Assembly: GCA_018813725.1 (NCBI GenBank)
Contig: JAHJBD010000137.1
Location: 1 to 9,097 of the forward strand
DNA length: 9,097 bases
Source of the DNA: Nanobdellota archaeon
GTDB taxonomy: Archaea; Nanobdellota; Nanobdellia; Woesearchaeales; JAHJBD01
Direction: 5' to 3'
This document shows, piece by piece, positions 1 to 5,155 of this stretch. Both the position numbers and the translations under genes were made by a program. The notes under the pieces are model-generated. The model was not told where the DNA came from, did no database searches, and was given only the letters and a program-made list of their open reading frames with translations. Numbering within the stretch: position 1 is the first letter of the stretch; each line of letters begins with the position of its first letter.

Positions 1-454
1 AAATATGAAAAAGATACTTATCGGCAGGTCGGGTTTCTTGAAAAGATTATTTAAGACCAAAGCAAGGAATGTAATATTCTTAGCAGATGAAGCAAATCAT
101 ATGAACCTGAAAGATGCAAAGCAGATCAAGGAGTACCATGAGAATGGGTGCATCAAATCTGTTGTTTTTGTCGGTAAAGAGCTTAATGATAATATGCCTG
201 GCGAGATCAAAGAGCTTTCAGGAGCTAATGTGTTCAAGTTTGGTGGACTAGATGAAAAGGATGCGATAAAGCTAGTCAGAAGCAGGATAGGAAAGCTTAA
301 GATGCTACCAGATGATATTATCAAAGCAATAAATAAGAAGAGCAATAATCCAAGAGATCTTCTTAAAAATCTTGAAGATGTTTTTAGGTTGGTCCTGGAT
401 TCTGGAGAGAGCAAGATAAATCCAGAGCATGTAAAGAAATTATTGAGTTCTTAG
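1..454 (+). CDS. AAA-type ATPase, C-terminal part (5' end outside window)
   Basis: The frame is open to the left edge of the window, so the ATG at 5 is probably an internal methionine and the gene starts upstream. From that ATG 149 residues are visible. VIFLADEANHM (residues 23-33) reads as a Walker B strand followed by an acidic pair. KSVVFVGKEL (51-60) resembles the sensor-1 strand. NNPRDLLKNL (114-123) resembles the sensor-2 Arg region of Orc1/Cdc6-like or ExeA-like AAA ATPases, followed by a short helical lid ending in VKKLLSS. The Walker A P-loop is not seen and would lie upstream. It is not a close match I can name; Orc/Cdc6-like or a general archaeal ATPase are both possible. The stop TAG at 452-454 is followed by an oligo-T run that overlaps the promoter of the next gene. 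Confidence 0.6.
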   Translation, partial: NMKKILIGRSGFLKRLFKTKARNVIFLADEANHMNLKDAKQIKEYHENGCIKSVVFVGKELNDNMPGEIKELSGANVFKFGGLDEKDAIKLVRSRIGKLKMLPDDIIKAINKKSNNPRDLLKNLEDVFRLVLDSGESKINPEHVKKLLSS

Positions 455-458
455 CAAC

Positions 459-464
459 TTTTTT
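459..464 (+). terminator. Oligo-T tract, possible archaeal terminator
   Basis: Six T residues start 4 nt after the stop codon of the ATPase gene, with no stem-loop before them. Archaeal RNA polymerase can terminate at such tracts. The run merges with the TATA box of the next gene, so it may simply be promoter sequence. Confidence 0.3.
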
Positions 465-469
465 ATATT
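462..469 (+). promoter_or_regulatory. TATA box of the metallophosphoesterase gene
   Basis: TTTATATT ends 20 nt before the ATG at 490, so transcription should begin at or very near the start codon (leaderless mRNA). The nine bases before the ATG, CTTTGCATT, nearly match those before panB (CTTTGCACT), suggesting a shared initiator element. Confidence 0.7.
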
Positions 470-489
470 GTATATGTATTCTTTGCATT

Positions 490-1200
490 ATGAAAGAGAA
501 TAAGCTAGAGAAAGAAGCAAAAAAACTGAAGATACTTGCTGCTGGAGACAAAGAAAATGAAACATTTTCAAGCCTCAAGCAGCAAGAACATAAAAAATTG
601 AAGATACTTGCTGCTGGAGACATACATGGAGATGTTGACCTTGCTGAGAAGCTTGCTGAACGTGCTAAAAAGGAGAATGTTGACCTAGTCATACTCTGCG
701 GGGACCTGACCATGCAAGAGAATTCTACTGACAATATCATAGGTCCTTTTAAGAAAAGGCATGAGAAAGTTCTGATAATACCAGGAAACCATGAGAGTGT
801 TGCCACAGCTGACTTTTTGGCTGAACTCTATGGTGTAAAGAATATCCATGGTTATTCTGTGAAGTACGGTGATGTAGGAATATTTGGGGCTGGTGGCGCC
901 AATATTGGGGTAAATCAGCTTGATGAGAAAGAGATATATGACTTACTTAAGAAAGGAAATGATAAGATAGGTTATCTTAAGAAAAAGATCATGGTAACGC
1001 ATGTGCATCCAACTGGCACAAAGATGGAGAAGTTCACTTCGTTCTTCCCTGGATCAGAAGGTGTAAGGAAAGCTGTTGAAAAGATGCACCCTGATATCTT
1101 ACTTTGTTCTCATGTGCATGAAGCAGAAGGTATTGAAGAGAAGATCGGTAAGACTAAAGTGTATAATGTTGGAAAGAAAGGAAGGATTATTGAGATCTAA
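490..1200 (+). CDS. Calcineurin-like metallophosphoesterase
   Basis: The 236-aa protein has the full metallophosphoesterase motif set: GDIHGD (D44, H46), GDL (D72), GNHE (N100, H101), THVHP (H171, H173) and SHVHE (H208, H210). These ligate a dinuclear metal centre that hydrolyses phosphoesters; the substrate is not evident. It resembles the small archaeal phosphoesterases of the COG2129/YfcE kind, which usually begin directly with the first strand (KILAAGDIHGD). Here the first strand is duplicated: KKLKILAAGD occurs at residues 11-20 and again at 35-44, but the first copy continues as KEN instead of the metal-binding IHG. The start at 490 is supported by the TATA box 20 nt upstream; no SD is present. 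The last 4 nt overlap the end of convergent rtcB. Confidence 0.88.
   Translation: MKENKLEKEAKKLKILAAGDKENETFSSLKQQEHKKLKILAAGDIHGDVDLAEKLAERAKKENVDLVILCGDLTMQENSTDNIIGPFKKRHEKVLIIPGNHESVATADFLAELYGVKNIHGYSVKYGDVGIFGAGGANIGVNQLDEKEIYDLLKKGNDKIGYLKKKIMVTHVHPTGTKMEKFTSFFPGSEGVRKAVEKMHPDILLCSHVHEAEGIEEKIGKTKVYNVGKKGRIIEI
509..622 (+). repeat. In-frame direct repeat, 72-nt offset, within the phosphoesterase gene
   Basis: Bases 527-550 recur without mismatch at 599-622. Weaker similarity extends left to 509 and 581. The offset of 72 nt is exactly 24 codons, so the reading frame is kept. The unit carries the first beta-strand of the enzyme (KKLKILAAGD); only the downstream copy continues into the metal-binding GDIHGD. 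This looks like a partly diverged tandem duplication at the gene's 5' end. Confidence 0.85.
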
Positions 1201-2626
1201 CCCTTCAGCACACCAATAGGCTCTACCCTAACCACTTTCGGAGAAATACCTGCTTTGTCTACACTCTCGATTACTTCAGAAACATCTTTGTAGGCTTTAG
1301 GAGCTTCTTCTGCCAGTACTTCTGCTGATGTTGATTTAGCGATTATGCCTTGTTTGCCTAATTGTTTTCTTATGTCTTCACCGCTGAATGTTCGGATGGC
1401 TTCGTTCCTTGACATCGACCTTCCTGCACCGTGGCATGAACTGCCAAAGGTTCTTTTCATAGCATATTCTGTTCCTTTGCAGATAAATGATGCAGTGCCC
1501 ATAGAGCCTGCAATCAATGCTGGAATTCCAGGGAATGCTCTTGTTGCGCCTTTCCTGTGGACATAAACCTCTTGTTTCTTGCCATTTACTGTGTGCTCTT
1601 CTAGCTTTACAACATTATGGCAAAGGCCATAGACAGTATGCATATCCATCTCTTGCCATGTTTTCTTAAACACACGCTCAAAGGTTTCTCTGATCCATTG
1701 TGTCATAACCAGCCTGTTTGTGAATGAATAGTTTACAGCGCATTTCATTGCTGCAAAATAGTCCTGGCCTTCTTTAGAATTTATCGGCGAGCATGCAAGC
1801 TGCCTGTCAGGAATATCGATATTGTATTTTTTCACTGCCTGCTCTTGTATCCTTAGATAGTCTGAAGCTATCTGGTGTCCAAAACCTCTTGAGCCGCAAT
1901 GAAGCATGATAAGGACCTGGTCTTTTTCTTTGATGCCAAGTTTAGTTGCAAATTGTTTATCATAGATATCTGTGACTTTTTGTATCTCTAGGAAATGGTT
2001 TCCAGCACCTAGTGTACCTAATTGTGGTTTGCCACGTTTTTTTGCAAGGTCTGATACTTTGCTTGGGTCAGCACCTTCCATGCAGCCGCCTTCTTCCATG
2101 CTGTCAAGGTCTTCTTTGACGCCATAGCCGTTCTCTACAGCCCACTTGCAGCCTTTGATCATAACTTCATCTAATTGCTTGTCATCAAGCCTTAATTTTC
2201 CTTTTGATCCAACACCGCAAGGGATTGCTTTGAATAGCTCTGTTACAAGCTCATTCATCTTTGCATTGATCTCTTCAGCTTTAAGATTAGTCCTGATAGA
2301 ATTTATACCGCAATTTATGTCAAAACCGCACAATCCTGCGCTTATTACTCCATCCTTAGCGTCAAATGCTGCAACTGAACCCATCGGCAGCCCATAACTG
2401 GTTAAAGTAGAAACCTACTTTAATATCCAAAGTGGGCATCCGATAGCGCTACAACAGGTTCTAAAACACCTGGCAATTGTGCAACATTCGCAAGCTGAGC
2501 AATCATATCATCTTCAAATCCATCTATGATAGCCTTGTTCCCGATCAGAAGACCGTCAACATTCATCTTGCCTTCTTTTGGGAGAATCCATTCATAGTCG
2601 TTAATTTGCTTTAGCTTTTTTTTCAT
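1197..2626 (-). CDS. rtcB: tRNA-splicing / RNA ligase RtcB, interrupted by a 29-nt intron-like segment
   Basis: RtcB joins 2',3'-cyclic-phosphate (or 3'-phosphate) and 5'-OH RNA ends using GTP and Mn2+, as needed for archaeal tRNA exon ligation. Exon 1 is 2425-2626 and exon 2 is 1197-2395; joined they encode 466 aa, close to the family's usual length. Exon 1 ends SDAHFGY and exon 2 continues GLPMGSVAAFD, a family signature split within the Tyr codon. All catalytic residues lie in exon 2: D93 and C96 (FDINCG), H201 (GAGNHFLE), H233 (HCGSRG), H327 (HNVV) and H389 (CHGAGR, the GMP-accepting His equivalent). Unspliced, the frame ends at TAA after codon 68. The start at 2626 is chosen because AAGGAGGG lies 4 nt upstream and the protein then begins MKKKLKQI as expected. 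An ATG at 2656 is rejected: it adds ten non-conserved residues and lies only 2 nt after a TATA-like box. The gene ends 4 nt inside the convergent phosphoesterase gene. Confidence 0.93.
2396..2424 (-). other. Candidate bulge-helix-bulge intron (29 nt) in rtcB
   Basis: On the minus strand, T2423-G2415 pairs perfectly with C2410-A2402 (9 bp, GTTT loop). Outside it comes a 3-nt bulge A2426-T2425-A2424. A 4-bp helix follows, UUGG (2430-2427) with CCAG (2401-2398), including one U-G pair. Next is a 3-nt bulge T2397-T2396-A2395, and then GCCCA (2437-2433) pairs with TGGGC (2394-2390). Cutting each bulge after its second base removes 2424-2396 and rejoins GGA-TAT-GGG (Gly-Tyr-Gly), restoring the frame and the RtcB signature. 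The only departure from a canonical BHB is two extra unpaired bases (C2432, T2431) on the exon-1 side, making that side an internal loop. The first codon after the exon-1 boundary codon is the stop TAA. Alternatives are translational bypassing or a damaging insertion. Confidence 0.72.
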
Positions 2627-2630
2627 AATT

Positions 2631-2638
2631 CCCTCCTT
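2631..2638 (-). promoter_or_regulatory. Strong Shine-Dalgarno site of rtcB
   Basis: AAGGAGGG followed by AATT and the ATG at 2626. It is the only strong SD in the window and fixes the rtcB start. It suggests rtcB is translated from a leadered or read-through mRNA, unlike its leaderless neighbours. Confidence 0.8.
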
Positions 2639-2652
2639 GCTTCTAGCAGTAT

Positions 2653-3537
2653 TCATTGCTTTATAAGGTTTTTTATAATAATATCAGAATATTCTTTCTT
2701 GATCAGACCTATTTTGATTGCTTGCATCACACTCCCTTGTTTTTGAATTGCCAAATAGTAATATATATTGCCTTGACCGTTCTTGTTTTTGTATATTTTT
2801 GATTCAATATTAAATAATTTAGTGATCAAATTACTAATCTTTTCTAAGTTGTCTCGTTTTATTGACATTATTCTGATAATATAAGGTAAATTAATCTTTG
2901 CTTTATTATAGAATACTTCTCTGATATTCTCTTCAGAGATATCCCAATCATAATCAATAAATGAGCTTATCGCTTTTGCCAGTTTTTCTTTCTTTATAGG
3001 GTGCAGAAAACTAATTTGCTCTTGAAAATTGCATATGCTTTTCTTATCTGGAATAGTCAATATTGAAGTATTACGGTTTTTCCTTGTATAAATCTTTGAA
3101 CTTATCCCAAGTTTATGCAATGCTGCCTTTATTCGAGGCAGTTGGTCACGATTTACTGTCTCGGCACAGATACTTCGCGTATGTCTTCTGTCTGAGATGA
3201 CCCAGCCTTCACAATCAAAAAAAGCTCTAAGCCAGTATCTTGAGTTTTCTTTATCCAAATCTGGATATGACCAATTATTTGAATGGTATGGACCGTTTTC
3301 CATCAATTTGTAATATAGGGGTTTAGAATATAATCTGCATCGCTGCCCTTCAATTAATTTTGGGTTTACACCAAATATTGCATAGAATTTGCTTTGGAAA
3401 TCCTTGAGTAAAGTTAGGTTTGTATTTCTCAGACCAATAGAATAATATTTATGTTTTTGAGTAGGCAAGTTACTTGTTACATAGCCATCTGAACATAAAT
3501 ATCCATGAATTGCTGAAAAGTCTTTATCAAATTTCAT
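2653..3537 (-). CDS. LAGLIDADG-family homing endonuclease, stand-alone
   Basis: The 294-aa protein has two LAGLIDADG-like helices about 90 residues apart: IHGYLCSDGYV (10-20, catalytic acid D17) and WLRAFFDCEGWV (102-113, catalytic acid E110). This is the layout of a monomeric two-motif DNA endonuclease. A further region (about 215-290) has the strand/helix pattern of another LAGLIDADG-type half without a clear motif. No intein Hint domain is visible. An in-frame TGA lies three codons before the ATG, so the gene is free-standing and not fused. It ends 26 nt before the rtcB start. Its DNA is clearly more AT-rich than its neighbours (12 G+C in bases 2761-2820 against 30 in rtcB bases 1501-1560), which suggests lateral acquisition. 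Its target may be the rtcB signature sequence interrupted by the 29-nt segment; that is inference. Confidence 0.85.
   Translation of the reverse strand: MKFDKDFSAIHGYLCSDGYVTSNLPTQKHKYYSIGLRNTNLTLLKDFQSKFYAIFGVNPKLIEGQRCRLYSKPLYYKLMENGPYHSNNWSYPDLDKENSRYWLRAFFDCEGWVISDRRHTRSICAETVNRDQLPRIKAALHKLGISSKIYTRKNRNTSILTIPDKKSICNFQEQISFLHPIKKEKLAKAISSFIDYDWDISEENIREVFYNKAKINLPYIIRIMSIKRDNLEKISNLITKLFNIESKIYKNKNGQGNIYYYLAIQKQGSVMQAIKIGLIKKEYSDIIIKNLIKQ
2659..2667 (-). promoter_or_regulatory. Possible TATA box of rtcB inside the endonuclease 3' end
   Basis: CTTATAAAG lies within the last codons of the endonuclease gene, 32 nt before the rtcB ATG. A transcript starting some 20-25 nt downstream would begin around the SD. 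rtcB could therefore be transcribed alone as well as together with the endonuclease. Confidence 0.45.
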
Positions 3538-3555
3538 GTTATATCAATACAATGA

Positions 3556-3563
3556 CTAATAAA
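3556..3563 (-). promoter_or_regulatory. Weak TATA-like box of the endonuclease gene
   Basis: TTTATTAG lies 18 nt before the ATG at 3537. It is weaker and slightly closer than the boxes of neighbouring genes, but it is the best candidate for driving the endonuclease and possibly rtcB. Confidence 0.4.
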
Positions 3564-3626
3564 GGTGCATAATGAGACATAAAAATGTTTCCATAGTGAA
3601 TATCGCCAAATTTAATGATAGTAATA

Positions 3627-3634
3627 TTTATAAA
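3627..3634 (+). promoter_or_regulatory. TATA box of the membrane-protein gene
   Basis: TTTATAAA ends 23 nt before the ATG at 3658, consistent with a leaderless mRNA. The 120-nt gap 3538-3657 therefore holds divergent promoters for this gene and the endonuclease; nothing else is evident in it. Confidence 0.65.
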
Positions 3635-3657
3635 TATGAAACTGTTTATATTGTAGA

Positions 3658-4377
3658 ATGGCAGAATCTCACGAGCTATTCAAGAATTTTCATAAGGACG
3701 AAGAAGATACTAAACACGAGAAGGCACGTACCATGGATCATGACAAAGAGATTGAGATCAAGTTTAGGCTGAAGATAAAGCCGATATTTATCGAAAGAGT
3801 TCTTTATGTAACTGTTATCTTAGTGCTTTTAGTTATGCTGTTTATCAATCCATTCGCTAACCTTATCAGCTGTTCTGGTCAAAATGAGACCACTGAAGAT
3901 ACAGGTGCAGTGATAACTGATGTTGCGAGCGGCACTGATACTGTCACCACAACTGAGACTGCAGCAGATACCACAGATATAACTGAGGAACCAGTTGAAA
4001 CTGAGGCTGCCCCTGTTGAAACAGTTGCTCCTGAACCTACTGGTGAAGTGAAGTTTGCTATTGGCACTGTTGAACTTGATGCTGATAAGAAAAAGATCGT
4101 TTCAATAACTGTTGACATCGATAACCAGTGGAAACTGTTCACGCCTATGCTTAAGGTCTACAGGTATGATAACAGCATACAAGATTATTCACCAGACCAG
4201 GTTAATCTTGCGCTTATGCCAACTGGAAAGGTAACCACAAAGAAGCTTGATGATGAGCTAACATCCAAGTATCTAAGGGTAGAAAACACTGCAAAAGAGA
4301 TAATCAAGATCGAGCTTTATGATTCTGCTGACGGCACACTGCTGGATTCACAGACCAAGACAATATCGACAAGTTAA
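3658..4377 (+). CDS. Single-pass membrane protein with Thr/Glu-rich linker, unknown function
   Basis: I do not recognise this 239-aa protein. A charged N-terminal region of about 45 residues (rich in Lys, Asp, Glu, His) precedes one hydrophobic segment (about 46-66). Next comes LISCSG and a low-complexity linker rich in Thr, Glu, Asp, Ala and Val (about 76-130). The C-terminal part (130-239) alternates strands and turns, as in small Ig/FN3-like beta domains. The likely topology is N-terminus inside with the linker and beta domain outside the cell. LISC resembles a lipobox, but the long charged N-terminus argues for a signal anchor. It lies between the endonuclease and archease on the opposite strand, ending 8 nt from the convergent archease stop. 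The start is supported by the TATA spacing. Confidence 0.75.
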   Translation: MAESHELFKNFHKDEEDTKHEKARTMDHDKEIEIKFRLKIKPIFIERVLYVTVILVLLVMLFINPFANLISCSGQNETTEDTGAVITDVASGTDTVTTTETAADTTDITEEPVETEAAPVETVAPEPTGEVKFAIGTVELDADKKKIVSITVDIDNQWKLFTPMLKVYRYDNSIQDYSPDQVNLALMPTGKVTTKKLDDELTSKYLRVENTAKEIIKIELYDSADGTLLDSQTKTISTS

Positions 4378-4385
4378 ATAATTAT

Positions 4386-4799
4386 TTATATATCCAAAGA
4401 AACCTTTACTTTATATCCTTCTTTTGTCTTTTCAAGCTTATATTCATAATTAGTTACTGCTTTTACTACTGTCTCACCAAGCTCTGGCCTGATCGGTTCG
4501 CCTTTTAGCTTGGCTTTTACATGGGTCTCGTCAATCTCTTCTATAATGAATTCTGAAAAGAACATCTCTTCTGTGTCTACAATCGCAATAAGGCCTTGAA
4601 GCCAGTTTATCATAAGATTTTCAAGGGTATCTCCTTTAATTATGAATTCTTCTTCTTTCTTTGGCTTAACTTTCTTTATCTTGCAGATTACGCTGCACAG
4701 TGCTTCTGCTGCATTCTGGAATAATTCTTTAAGGTCTTTACCATAGGCTTCAAACATGACATCTGATGTGAGGCCTTCTATGAATCTGTATCTGTCCAT
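4386..4799 (-). CDS. Archease (RtcB activator)
   Basis: Archease speeds RtcB guanylylation and allows multiple turnover, so it acts with the ligase encoded about 1.8 kb away on the same strand. The 137-aa protein shows the family pattern: RYRFIEG-LTSDVMFEAYG near the N-terminus (D13), KDLKELFQNAAEAL, a central helix with LMINWLQGLI, KGEPI, VKAVT and the terminal LDI (D136). D13 and the terminal Asp match conserved acidic positions linked with metal binding. The usual HTAD motif reads LTSD here, so the His is replaced by Leu10. The start at 4799 is preferred over the ATG at 4811: the TATA box lies 22 nt before 4799 but only 10 nt before 4811, which would fall outside the transcript. The protein also then begins at the conserved RYRF. 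Confidence 0.88.
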   Translation of the reverse strand: MDRYRFIEGLTSDVMFEAYGKDLKELFQNAAEALCSVICKIKKVKPKKEEEFIIKGDTLENLMINWLQGLIAIVDTEEMFFSEFIIEEIDETHVKAKLKGEPIRPELGETVVKAVTNYEYKLEKTKEGYKVKVSLDI

Positions 4800-4821
4800 A
4801 TATCTGAACATATCCTAGAAT

Positions 4822-4829
4822 TATATAAA
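4822..4829 (-). promoter_or_regulatory. TATA box of archease
   Basis: TTTATATA ends 22 nt before the ATG at 4799, matching the 20-23 nt spacing of other genes here. It sits just after the stop codon of the upstream small gene (4833), so archease has its own promoter. Confidence 0.7.
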
Positions 4830-4832
4830 GGT

Positions 4833-5120
4833 TTAGTATGGGACCAAGTCAATAACTGTATTTTCGTGTTTGATCTCTTCTGGTTCATAATTTGGCTTTT
4901 CTACTGGAGTTATCTGTACAGGGCTCTCAAACATGCCGCCAAAGACGTTTCCTTCTGCTGGTTTTGCTGATTCTCCAAAAGCGCTGGGGTTCTCAAAGAT
5001 GTTTACTGGTTTATTTGAATAGCTTGGTTGATCTGATCCGCTAACAAGGTGGTTTAGCATCGCAATGACTTTCCTTATATCTTCATGAGAATCCTCTTTT
5101 GTGTCAATTGTTATTTTCAT
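4833..5120 (-). CDS. Small conserved-looking protein of unknown function (95 aa)
   Basis: The N-terminus is a compact strand-helix unit (MKITIDTKEDSHEDIRKVIA then MLNHLV, residues 1-26). The rest (about 30-88) is rich in Pro, Gly, Phe, Asn and Glu and looks disordered. It contains repeated short motifs of the type NIFENP, NVFGGMFE and FGES, and ends in a short hydrophobic strand TVIDLVPY. I have an impression of similar N-termini in small proteins of DPANN genomes, but cannot confirm it or assign a role. No membrane segment or metal motif is seen. It has its own TATA box 20 nt upstream and is followed by archease on the same strand with a 33-nt gap. Confidence 0.7.
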   Translation of the reverse strand: MKITIDTKEDSHEDIRKVIAMLNHLVSGSDQPSYSNKPVNIFENPSAFGESAKPAEGNVFGGMFESPVQITPVEKPNYEPEEIKHENTVIDLVPY

Positions 5121-5140
5121 GAACAGTCTTTCATAAAGGA

Positions 5141-5148
5141 AGTATAAA
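5141..5148 (-). promoter_or_regulatory. TATA box of the 95-aa protein gene
   Basis: TTTATACT ends 20 nt before the ATG at 5120. It lies between this gene and the stop codon of the radical SAM gene at 5156, indicating separate transcription from the genes upstream. Confidence 0.65.
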
Positions 5149-5155
5149 TATTTTT

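Noticed and set aside
1197..2384. Separate RtcB protein starting at the ATG at 2384 (MGSVAAFD)
   Set aside because: It begins in the middle of a conserved RtcB signature, has no SD or TATA box at the right distance, and the missing N-terminus is present just upstream beyond the 29-nt segment.
2402..2423. Hairpin in rtcB as an intrinsic terminator
   Set aside because: The stem is AT-rich, no T-run follows it, and it lies inside an otherwise intact coding sequence whose frame is exactly restored by its removal.
2624..2656. rtcB start at the ATG at 2656
   Set aside because: This ATG is 2 nt after a TATA-like box, overlaps the endonuclease stop, and adds non-conserved residues, while the ATG at 2626 has a strong SD.
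2653..3537. RtcB intein carrying the endonuclease
   Set aside because: The endonuclease lies outside the RtcB coding sequence, has its own start after an in-frame stop, and shows no Hint splicing motifs.
3572..3772. Short open frame on the + strand overlapping the membrane-protein start
   Set aside because: It has no family resemblance, and the overlapping frame from 3658 has the TATA spacing, a membrane segment and a full-length coding pattern.
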